From: Pseudorasbora parva
Taxonomy: Eukaryota > Chordata > Actinopteri > Cypriniformes > Gobionidae
Direction of reading: 5' to 3'
Length of the DNA stretch: 64,000 bases
NCBI RefSeq assembly: GCF_024679245.1
Contig: NC_090187.1
Location: forward strand, 28,009,815-28,073,814
How positions within the stretch are numbered: position 1 is the first letter of the stretch; each line of letters opens with the position of its first letter. Positions 45,651 through 54,733 of the stretch are shown here, piece after piece. The translations under genes and the position numbers were made by a program. A model generated the notes under the pieces. It was given only the letters and a program-made list of their open reading frames with translations, made no database searches and was not told the DNA's origin.

Positions 45651-45945
45651 CAGCAGACCTTCAAGAGCCTTGTGCCGTCTCAGCAGACCTTCCAGAGCCT
45701 CGGGCCATCCCAGCAGACCTTCCAGAGCCTCGTGCTGTCTCAGCAGACTTTCCAGAGCCTCGTGTAGTCTCAGCAGACCTTGCAGAGCCTCGTGTCGTCT
45801 CAGCAGACCTTCCAGAGCCTCGTGTCGTCTCAGTATACCTTCCAGAGCCTCATGTCGTCTCAGCAGACCTTCCAGAGTCTCGTGCCGTCCCAGCAGACTT
45901 TCCAGAGCCTCGTGTCATCTCAGCAGACCTCCCAGAGCCTGGGCT
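45650..45945 (+). repeat. 30-bp minisatellite (SADLPEPRAV)
   Basis: About 10 copies of 'TCAGCAGACCTTCCAGAGCC' plus 10 bp. Confidence 0.95.
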
Positions 45946-46290
45946 CCGGGCCGTGCCCCGAGTCAGGAGAGGGCTCCGGGCCGTGCCCCGAGTCAGGAGA
46001 GGGCTCCGGGCCGTGCCCCGAGTCAGGAGAGGGCTCCGGACCGTGCCCCTAGTCAGGAGAGGGCTCCGGACCGTGCCCCGAGTCAGGAGAGGGCTCCGGA
46101 CCGTGCCCCGAGTCAGGAGAGGGCTCCGGACCGTGCCCCGAGTCAGGAGAGGGCTCCGGACCGTGCCCCGAGTCAGGAGAGGGCTTCGGACCGTGCCCCG
46201 AGTCAGGAGAGGGCTCCGGACCGTGCCCCGAGTCCGGAGAGGGCTCCGGCCCGTGCCCCGAGTCCGGAGAGGACCCCGCCTCCTTCCCCG
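45945..46290 (+). repeat. 30-bp minisatellite (GLRTVPRVRR)
   Basis: About 11 copies of 'GGGCTCCGGACCGTGCCCCG' plus 'AGTCAGGAGA'. Confidence 0.95.
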
Positions 46291-46309
46291 AATCCAGAGA
46301 GGACTCTGG

Positions 46310-46850
46310 CTGGACCACCTGCTCTGCCGTGGGGGTCTTCAACCTCACCTGCGCTGCTGTGGTGGTCATCTGCGCCACCGTGGGGGTCTTCAAACTCACC
46401 TGCAGTGCTGCGGTGGTCGTCTGAGCCGCCGTGGGGGTCTTCAACCTCACCTGCACTGCTGTGGTGGTCGTCTGCTCCGCCGTGGGAGTCTTCAAGACCG
46501 TCTGCGCTGCTGTGGTGGTCGTCTGCTCCACGGTGGGAGTCTTCAAGACCGTCTGCTCTGCTGTGGTGGTCGTCTGCTCTGCCGTGGGAGTCTTCAAGAC
46601 CGTCTGCGCTGCTGTGGTGGTCGTCTGCTCCACGGTGGGAGTCTTCAAGACCGTCTGCTCTGCTGTGGTGGTCGTCTGCTCTGCCGTGGGAGTCTTCAAG
46701 ACCGTCTGCGATGCTGTGGTGGTCGTCTGCTCCACGGTGGGAGTCTTCAAGACCGTCTGCTCTGCTGTGGTGGTCGTCTGCTCCGCCGTGGGGGTCTTCA
46801 AGACCGCCGGCTCCGCTCCGGTCGCCTGCGCCACCCTGGTCATCTGCCCG
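46310..46850 (+). repeat. 51-bp minisatellite
   Basis: About ten copies of a 51-bp unit containing 'GGGAGTCTTCAAGACCGTCT' and 'GCTGTGGTGGTCGTCTGC'; two alternating subtypes (CTCCACGG / CTCTGCCG) show higher-order structure. Confidence 0.92.
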
Positions 46851-47035
46851 GTCTGCGCCACCCTGGTCATCTGCTAGGCCAGCTCCATTCTGGCCTCCTA
46901 CTCTGCCTGAATCTCCAGGCTCTCTTCCACTACATGGGCCTGGCCCTCCATCCCGCCCCCATGTCCGCCTCCGCTCCACCTCCCTCCTGGACAATTTTAG
47001 GAGTGTCTGAAAGCCGCTCCTTTGAGGGGGGGCTA

Positions 47036-47934
47036 TCTCACAATTCACCAGTGTGAGTGCCCGTGATCACCACCAGAGGGCACTAGACCCCGGACTGTCA
47101 CTCCATCACAAACTACATTACCCATAATCCTTTCCCCTGACTCATAAGCACTCAATGTTTACACCTGTGTCTCATTCCCTCATTACCTCTGCCTATATAA
47201 GCCTGGTTATCTCTGTCATTCATTGCAAAGTCTTCTTTAGTGTCAACTGCATTTCTGAGCGTTTCTATAGTTTCATGTTTCTTGGTTCTTTGGATTTCTT
47301 GCCTGTCTCGGATTACCCTTTTGCCTCTGTCCCTTGTTTTGTTTGCCTGATTGAACTGCCTACCTGTGTTTGACCTTTTGCCTGTTTTATGGACTACGAC
47401 TTTGGATTACCCTTTAACTCTTTCCCCGCCAAACACGGAAATTTCCGTTATTTGTGAGAGAACGCTTCCAGGCCAATAACGGAATTTTCTGTGTTTCCGT
47501 GTTTTCACTGTCGGGCGCTAGGGGGCGCTATTGCGCATCTTCTGAATGAGAGTACTGAATCTCCTGATCAAAACACACGTGAGGAAGATGCAGTGAAGCG
47601 AGCGATCGCATGTAATCATATGCATATTAAAAATAACGTGATCATCCTCATTAAACAGCATATCAATCAAAACTATGCAATGTTACTGAATGAAATGTGG
47701 ACCCAGGACGAGCTACAGGACTGTGTAAGCATTAGGGGTGTTGATGGACTCGATCTACTCCATCTGTGTTTGATCATCGCTCTGAATCTGATCTGGAAAC
47801 AGTCTTTCACAAAAAAATTATTGTCAAAAACCCTGGCGGTGGCTGGCAACTTTTTTTTAAAACGCTGGCGGGGAAAGAGTTAATAAATACTGCGTGTGGA
47901 TCTTCAACCTTCTGTCTCAGAGCAGTTCGTAACA
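47036..47934 (+). repeat. 3' LTR, split by a MITE
   Basis: About 433 bp of LTR sequence after removing the TTAA-flanked insertion 47418-47879 and one TTAA. It differs from the 5' LTR at several positions, so this insertion is older than the one at 29786. Confidence 0.88.
47418..47879. mobile_element. TTAA-target MITE inserted in the 3' LTR
   Basis: Inverted ends 'CTCTTTCCCCGCCA' and 'TGGCGGGGAAAGAG' are flanked by TTAA on both sides (47414-47417, 47880-47883). The 5' LTR of the same retrotransposon reads 'CCCTTTAATAAATAC' at this spot, a perfect empty site. A 130-codon frame (47491-47883) crosses it without a recognisable transposase domain. The end sequence and TTAA suit piggyBac or Kolobok. 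Confidence 0.92.
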
Positions 47935-48172
47935 ATAAGCTAAAACGATAGTCATTTGACAAGGTTATGAATTTTGTAAAAATATAAGTTGCATATTTAT
48001 ATTTTTGAAAACTGAAGTATGGTGTTTCCTGCCTATTTGTATTTCAGAGTACATCACAGTCACTGCGTAACCTTAGCCTACATTGTGACTAACATTATTT
48101 AAACATGCAATATCGTTGACGAAAAAAGACAAGTCTAAAATGTAGGCTGAATGACACACTTTAAGCAGAACA

Positions 48173-48446
48173 TCTCAAATGGAGATTGATAAAATACAGC
48201 TTACTTGTTTATTGGTGTTTTCCGATTGTCCGTGCACGAAAGAGAGAGCTTATCGCGTTGCTAGATTGGATGTGTTTAGTAAAACCGGAGTGTATATGTT
48301 TTTTTTTTCCCACAGAAAAGCTCTGTTTGGGGGGTTTAATTACTGAAATCTGGCAACCGCATGAACGCAAGATCTTTCTCACGCGCGGATGTTCTGAAAA
48401 AAACAAATAAACAAGTAAGGTGCATTTTATCAATCTCCATTTGAGA
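48173..48446. repeat. Short foldback within the Kolobok-like element
   Basis: 'TCTCAAATGGAGATTGATAA' at the left returns inverted as 'TTATCAATCTCCATTTGAGA' at the right, with 'CTTACTTGTTTATT' / 'AATAAACAAGTAAG' just inside. The two mirror ORFs here are products of this palindrome. Confidence 0.85.
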
Positions 48447-48976
48447 CCTTTTACTTAAAGTTTCATTTAGTTGGTCTTTGTTGTGTCAGGATGGTAAGGA
48501 CTCACAAGCCGCTTTACTGAACTGCTGTGTGCTGTGAGCTGCTGAAATAAGCCAATCAGAGCAGAGCTCAACTTTAAATATTCATGACTCTTCCAAATAA
48601 GGCAAAAACAGAGCATTACATCTTAGGGGCAATTTACAGGGTTGTAAATGGACCTGTAGAACTGTATCTGGACAATTTTTTTTCCCCCTTAAATAAGCCA
48701 CATACCCTCTATGTAGCTATCAGAGAACAATTTAACATATTGTTTCAAATCATTCTAGGGCACCTTTAACAAATAAACAGCGACTCAGCGACTTAGTAGC
48801 ACTTAAAGCATAGCATTTTTGTGAAACACACATGAAATAAACAGGAACGTTCAGTAAATCGCTCATAAGCTTTATTAGAAAATTAGAGAAAATTAGGAGA
48901 AATTAGAAAAACAAATGTTCAGAGTCAGTTTTGCCCTTATTTACCAAGGGTGCAAATATTTGTGGAGCCCACTGTG

Positions 48977-49167
48977 TAGAGAGAGGTGTTTGAATTTCCA
49001 AAATGATTAAGTTTTGGAAATTCGAAGTTTCTTATGCTGCCCAAGGGTATGTTTAATTGATGAAAAATACTGTAAAAATACTATTGTAAAATATGATTAA
49101 AATTTTAAATAACTATTGAAATATGTTTTTAAATGTAACCACAAATCCAAAGTTTGCTGTAAGATAA

Positions 49168-49227
<60 letters not shown>

Positions 49228-51720
49228 TTTAGTTAACAAGGACAAAAGTGAAATATATTTATGTTTCAAATTATGAACTTCTTATGGACTTTCTATTCAT
49301 CCAATAATCCTAAAATATGTATTATGGTTTCCACAAAAACATTAAGCAGCAAAAACACTGATAATACATTATCAATAACTGAGCACTAAAAATAATTGAG
49401 CACCAAATCAGCACATTAGAATGATTTCTATTCCTGGATTTTCTCTGCAAATATTAATATGCGTCTATTTTTGTCAATTCAGTGAATAAATAGTCATATT
49501 GCGTAGTTAATTTGATTACATTTTGTAATCAATTGACAGCCCTAGGAAAACATTAGGGTTGTATTTATCCCTTTTTTAATCAAAGAGCGAAGAGTGAAAA
49601 TAATGTCTTATTAGCATTTTGATTGGAATTGAGGATAGAAATATTTGAACTTGCAGCTTCCACTTTACTAATGCACTATTTGAATGAACAATATCAATAT
49701 TTGTAGACTATTTACCTCTATTAACTGTTTCTGACACCCATAACATAAAAAAAAAAGTATGTCAGTCACAGTCTACCTCTTGGCTTCCCTGCATTGTATT
49801 CATGAATGTTTTTACTTTAAAACCTCTCGTATTCTCACTGTATGTTTCCTCTTGAGGAAGACTAGCTTTGCCAGGAGACTGGTTATCGCACCATGTTTGA
49901 TTTGTCTGTGTCTTATCTGAGCGTGGCGATAAGAAAAGGCATCCACCAGCATGCAGGATATATCAGGACAGGCTGAAAGACTGCTTTTCCTCTTTTTCAG
50001 TCTGTCTTCCGAAACGCTTTTCGACGATGTGAATACCAATTGGCTGTGTTATAAAGAACAGCCAGTATTGAGTCGGTATTCTTCAGCATACATGTTATTC
50101 CTGTGATTAATTTGTGCAAAGCCGCTCTACATTCTGTCTTGCTGGTCATCTCCGTTACGCCCCTGCAGCACTTGAGAAAAGTGCCAGAGAAAATCACTGC
50201 ATGTTCCACCCTCCACCCTCCAAGCAGGCAATTGTGCATTAATGCGCCAATCTCTGTGGCGAGCGGGACGTATTGCCCTTCACCTTTTCATATCTGTAAA
50301 TGTCTGAACATGTAGGATAGTAAAAGACCTTAATTTATTCAGAGCAGCTAAAGTCTCAGATTAAGGGAAGCATTTGCATGAATTGGAGAACTCTTCAAAT
50401 GATCATTTGACATTGATTTAGGACCATTCACAAGTGGAAGAAGTATTAAGAATTAATAATTAAGATTTTATTGTCTGTTGAGAAGGGAATGTCATGCATA
50501 TTGAATGTGTAGGGTTTATGTCATGGGCCAAAGAAAAATGCATACTCCATGTTTGTGAGACAGCCTTAAATATAGTTGTATTTATTTGCAAAAAATAATA
50601 TTAGGGTCATTATAATTTTTCATAATCATTCTTTGGCCTGCCCCGGTCAGTATGCTTTCTGCTGTTCATTCATGTCTTTGCTGCACCATAAAAATTGAGA
50701 ATTTTCCTGTTAATCTGTATTGAGGACAAGCTGTAAATCATAATGGTGGAAATGTGATCGAATGAGAGCAAGATCACAGTTTAGCATTGCAGTTTATCAT
50801 GAAAGTTTCATTGTTTTGACTGTCACGACAACAGAGGTGAAAAGCACATATTCGCCTTTTATAAATGGCCAATTTTGTGTAATTAGGACGGTGAGGTTGG
50901 CACTGTAAAAGTATCAGTGCGAGCACAAAGTACTTGAATATTTAGATTGAAAAATGATCCAATTACACAGGGCATGCAGAGTTCATTCTAAAGCATTATG
51001 ATCACAGAAAGTTCTCACTTTGTGTCAGTTTAGCAAGTGCGTAAATGCTGGGTTGCCAGCCTGGAGGCATCCCTGTCAAAATCTCTCTCCGGGTTCAACA
51101 CATCTCACCGATTAGCTTCAGCACCATACATTCAGCCTGTGACGGCCCACAGATGGCTCCTAATTAGCAGGGAAATTAAAAACGGTAGATAGAGGCTGTA
51201 GAAAAGGCCCATGGCCGCATTGAAGGGTCTTTTTAAGGACTCTGGAAATGGTCATTCAGCTAATGCATCATTTATGCAGATGATGGTGTCAACACATTGG
51301 CTGTGGAAGCTTTTCTGATGTCCTGATGTCTCAGAGGAAGGGTCTCTGCATACAGTACTGTTGTATGCAGCAGGATTTTGTCATGCAGTAAAACTTTTGC
51401 ACTCTTGTCCTTACTACTTAAGAGTCCAGGAAAGTTTCACATATAGATTATTTTTTTGCCTAGGGCATCAAATAAACCAGGACTTCTACTGCAAACAGGG
51501 CATAGTGACGCAACAAGTTACACTGGACCCTTCAATACAATACAACAGCATTATTAATTCATTCAAAAAGTGTTTGAATGGGTTAAACACTTGCTCTGCA
51601 TCATGTCAAACAATTTGACAGTGCAGATATGTTGGATGGGTTTATTATAAGCAAGGCGATGTTGTTCGCTCTAGACAGAGTGTTAGCTCACTTTATTGCT
51701 TTCTTATAACACATAGCAAC
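48977..51720. other. Long stretch without a recognisable gene
   Basis: Apart from an (AAT)n array, this is unique-looking sequence of normal complexity, notably 49800-51700. No exon pattern or domain was found; frames up to 85 codons look like chance. It is a candidate for intronic DNA or conserved non-coding DNA, which the sequence alone cannot show. Confidence 0.4.
49167..49227 (+). repeat. (AAT)n microsatellite
   Basis: About 20 AAT units. Confidence 0.97.
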
Positions 51721-51721
51721 T

Positions 51722-52150
51722 AGGGCTGGGATGATACACATATCTCCTGATTTGATAATATAATGATACTTGGGTGCCGATACGATATGCATTGTGATTT
51801 TTAAGAATTGCGATTCTACAAGTATTATAATTCACTACCCTCAAGAACCCTGAAGGAGCTTTTGCAGCAGGCCAAACTGTTCCCTTTGTTTGTTACCATT
51901 CCATTCCGTGCTGATCCGAGCCGGCCGGTACGGATATGGTTTTGTTTTCTACTATAGTGCTGCGATAACGGAGCTCTTTGCAATTTAATATAAACGAGTC
52001 AGTTGTTGCCTTGGAGATGCAAAAGTTTACAGACATGATATACATTTTCACTACGTTATTAAGGATGACCAGATAACTGTATTATTAATATATTAATTAT
52101 TAGTAGGGATGTCACAATTCCCCCAATAATATGATTCATGATACTAATTT
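51722..52150. repeat. hAT-like end fragments
   Basis: 'TAGGGCTGGGATGATACAC' (51722) with 'CGATACGATATGCATTGTGA', and 'TAGGGATGTCACAATTCCCC' (about 52103), resemble two common hAT-type termini of fish genomes. Opposite ends and target duplications were not found. Confidence 0.4.
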
Positions 52151-52940
52151 CATGATACGATTCCTTAAGTGGAAGGAAGCTACTTTTTTCCCCTTACGTA
52201 CAACCTATTAGAAAACCCGGATGAGTAATTAACTTAAGTGAGCGATTCCGAGTAGCAACATCACGCATTTTCTTGTAGCACGGTATTCGGTGTATGCAGG
52301 TAAAGGGTTAGAATTCATCTTACCTCCTTTGCTGGTAGTGTGGTACTGGAAAATATTTGTTTAAAGGGCTATCTAGTTTTCTCCTTACCCCTACCACTTT
52401 AGCAAAAAGAAAATTGAGCCACCCCTACCCAGATTGGGCCTGTGTTTACTATAGGATATTAAATGAGAATGGCATTTTTTAATGTAATTTTTGTTTGCAT
52501 CGTTCAAGCACAAGAAGACATTAAAGGGTTAGTTCACCCAAAAATGAAATTGATGTCATTAATGACTAACCCTAATGTCGTTCCACACCCGTAAGACCTT
52601 CGTTCATCATCGGAACACAGTTTAAGATATTTTATATTTTATTCCTAGAGCATAATGCAGTCTATGCCCACTTTACTGTCCATGTCCAGAAAGCTAATAA
52701 AAACATTATCAAAGTAGTCCATATGTGACATCAGTTGGTCGATTAGAGTCTCTTGAAGTATCGAAAATACATTTTGGTCCAAAAATATCAAAAACTACAA
52801 TTTTATTCAGCATTGTCTTCTCCTCCATGTGCCTCCAAAAAGAATCAAACGGTTAATGAATCAGTGAATCGATCAATGATTCGGGTCGCCAATGTCAATA
52901 TGTGCTGAATAAAATCGTAGTTCCCTTTCGGGGAACTCGA

Positions 52941-53089
52941 GCTGCGTCGAAACGCTGTGAGAACGCCTCTGCGTTAATGCGTCGTGAAGCGCCTGTAGAA
53001 CCATTCCATCGGAAAAAAGATCGATCGTCGGCGTGATGACGTCATCGACCGGAAGCTATAAAACGTCCGTGAAAACAAACAGGAACTAG
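52941..53089 (+). repeat. DIRS left inverted terminal repeat
   Basis: From 'GCTGCGTCGAAACGCTGTGA' to 'AACAAACAGGAACTA'; inverted match to 58084-58231. It contains 'CTATAAAACGTCC', a likely promoter TATA element at about 53056-53068, upstream of ORF1. Confidence 0.93.
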
Positions 53090-53228
53090 CTTCTGTGCCT
53101 TCAGTAAGCGATCTGTGTGAACCTGTCTGTCTATTTGGTGTTTTTGTCTGTCTATTATCAGAGATTTTCCACCCTTTTGTTAAATATTCCATATATTAAC
53201 ACAAAAAGAGAAAATAAAATAGATAGAA

Positions 53229-54708
53229 ATGGCGAGTGAAAGCAGCAATTTCAGAAAGTGTGTTCCTCCCTGCCCACGCTACATCACGGGCGGGGACACA
53301 CATCTTCTCTGTGTTGCATGCTTGGGAGCGCAGCATGCCCAGGCAGCCCTCGAGGGGGCTGCTTGCGAGCACTGTGAGCGTATGCCACTGAGAACGCTGC
53401 GCTCCCGCCGGGCACTCTTCGAGGAGGGTGCCTCGGCTCGTGTTCCCCGCGGCTCTGGTCCCGCTGCTGCCGAGGCAGAGCGGAGGCTGCAGTCGTGGGG
53501 TTCACAATTGGATGTTGCAGAGGGGTTTGAGACGGGCGCTGCCTTATCTCTGCCCTCACCTGCTCCATCCAGCGGTTCTTCTCGGGGCTTGGAAGCACGC
53601 ATTGCGGTTTCTTCCCCCCCGAGAGAGCCGCCGGTGCTCCAACTATCCAGCTCCGAGGAGGTGGACGTTGAGAGCATCGCGACTGAAGATTCGCCACTTC
53701 AGTCCCCTGCGAGTGAGGAGCTCGTTGAGGTTCTAACGCGAGCCGTGGCCAGATTAAATATTGACTGGCCCGTAGAGAGATCTGAGGCAGGAAAGAGAAG
53801 ATCTAGTAAATTAGATGAGAGATTCCTGCCCGCTCGCGCTTCAGAACCTCAGCGGCGGGGCCTGCCATTCTTCCATGATTTGCACACCGAGGTGGCAACA
53901 TCATGGAGGAGACCGGCATCTTACCGTGTGTTCAGCCCTCAGACTTCGGTCTATAGCAACATCATGGGGCTGAAGCACTACGGTTATGGGGCGATGCCAA
54001 AGGTTGAAGAGACGCTCGCGAGCCATCTCTCGCCTTCCTCAGCATCGTCCCTAAAGGCCCCGACTTTGCCCACCAGACCATTGAAAACAACGTCGGCACT
54101 GGTGGGCAAAGCGTACTCGGCGGCAGGTCAGGCTGCTGCATGCCTACACACCATGGCGATAATGCAGGCGTATCAGGCTGACCTGCTCAGGGACTTAGAT
54201 GGTCGCGATGAAGTGGGGGGGTGACGTCATAAATGAGCTGAGAACAGCAGCCGATCTGACTCTCCGGGCCACCAAAGAGACGGCCAGATGTGTTGGCCGC
54301 TCTATGGCAGCATTGGTGGCTACGGAGAGACATTTATGGCTCAACCCCACCGAAATCAAGGAGAGGGAGAAGAGCTTTCTGCTCGACGCGCCGCTGTCTC
54401 CTGGTGGCCTCTTCGGTGACGCAGTACACACTGTCAACGAGAGGTTCCAGGAGTCAAAGAAACAAGCTGCGGCGCTAAAGCAGTTTCTCCCTCTCCGCGT
54501 CCAGGTCCCTGGGGCTGCCGCTGACATCAGGCAGCCCAAGCCGAGTACGAGCTCCGCTCACAGGTCACAACAAAAGCAGAGCGTCGCCACTCGAGCTCCC
54601 CCTCAGCGCGGGGACGAGGGGCGGCGCTCTCAGGCGAGGTCTTCGAGGGGCAGGGCTGATCTGCGGACAGTCCTGATCGCCAAGAAGGCCTCGTCGAAGC
54701 GTTCCTGA
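53229..54708 (+). CDS. DIRS ORF1, gag-like, with one frameshift
   Basis: The ATG at 53229 opens 331 codons that end at a TGA (54222-54224). A second segment in the next frame is open from upstream of there to 54708, continuing the same protein family ('INELRTAADLTLRATKETAR', 'ALVATERHLWLN'). The switch lies in a run of seven G (54215-54221), where one base too many would explain the shift. The N-terminus has paired cysteines (CVPPC, LLCVAC, CEHC) within the first 50 residues, a possible zinc-binding module. The middle is Ser/Pro-rich and acidic; the last part is basic (RSSRGRADLR). By position and analogy it would coat or package the RNA. Either this copy is dead for ORF1, or the G run is a slippage site. 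The true start is supported by the gap to the terminal repeat. Confidence 0.8.
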
Positions 54709-54733
54709 CGCCAGAAGCGTCAGGACGCTGAGG

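Larger units (their letters stand above)
44990..47056 (+). pseudogene. Gag-like repeat protein, frameshifted
   Basis: The reading starts at the ATG of 'MDSAVCLVRLCQGTHSLEDH', which with 'IIDFLNIANFTNL' resembles a gypsy-type gag N-terminus. A frame change at about 45176 (TGA) leads to 'EFLDYALQVSGSAFTVG', typical for the end of that gag segment. Then comes a decapeptide array of the KMAAEPVSSD type (to about 45650), broken near 45490 by a 2-bp deletion after 'GAGCCTGT'. The restored phase runs open to 47056 through SADLPEPRAV repeats (45650-45945), GLRTVPRVRR repeats (45945-46280) and a 17-residue block (46310-46850). So two frameshifts separate three open segments. No enzyme domain is present. 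The long frames in other phases and on the minus strand arise because every repeat unit is a multiple of three. Confidence 0.7.
44543..47934 (+). mobile_element. Non-autonomous 'gag plus repeats' LTR retrotransposon
   Basis: Two LTRs (44543-44974; 47036-47934 including a 462-bp MITE) share their full length with few differences. Target duplication ATATG / ATAAG (one mismatch) lies at 44538-44542 and 47935-47939. A polypurine tract 'TTTGAGGGGGGG' sits just before the right LTR. LTR promoter features are 'CTATATAAGCC' and 'AATAAA'. The interior starts 'GAAGACTTCGCC' and encodes a gag-like head and four tandem-repeat blocks, with no pol. The right LTR now starts TC rather than TG. Confidence 0.88.
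43781..48765. mobile_element. Kolobok-like TTAA transposon with nested LTR element
   Basis: Left end 'AGGTGCCTAGAATGA' follows TTAA (43777-43780). Right end 'TCATTCTAGGGCACCT' precedes TTAA (48766-48769). Kolobok transposons duplicate TTAA and encode a THAP protein, and a THAP-like piece lies at 44150-44262. Without the nested LTR element (44543-47934) about 1.6 kb remains, too short for a complete transposase. piggyBac is the alternative, but it would not explain the THAP-like piece. Confidence 0.65.
39587..48976 (+). mobile_element. Tc1-like element, probably split by nested insertions
   Basis: The left end 'GTGGGCTCCACAAATATCG' plus 'ACACCATTGGTAAATA' (39589-39625) and the right end 'TTTACCAAGGGTGCAAATAT' plus 'TTGTGGAGCCCAC' (about 48940-48972) are inverted repeats, with more inverted similarity inside ('GGGCAAAACTGACT' type). 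TA lies at both outer edges. Transposase remnants run from 40050 to 40890. Between 40890 and 48769 lie other repeats, including a Kolobok-like element whose right edge touches the Tc1 tail. The simplest reading is one Tc1 copy opened by about 7.9 kb of later insertions; two independent copies cannot be excluded. Confidence 0.55.

Noticed and set aside
45670..47010. 446-codon alternative frame and long minus-strand frames over the second repeat element
   Set aside because: All repeat units are multiples of three, so several frames stay open. Only the phase continuous with the gag-like head and the KMAAEPVSSD array is supported.
47491..47883. 130-codon ORF as a MITE-encoded transposase
   Set aside because: It spans a 462-bp element from near end to end, lacks any catalytic motif and runs into the flanking LTR; too short for a piggyBac or Kolobok transposase.
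48186..48433. Two similar 74-codon ORFs on opposite strands as a paired gene
   Set aside because: They mirror each other because they lie in the arms of a short palindrome (48173-48446).
53279..53697. 132- and 137-codon minus-strand ORFs inside DIRS ORF1
   Set aside because: Antisense shadows of a GC-rich coding region with clear sense-strand homology context.
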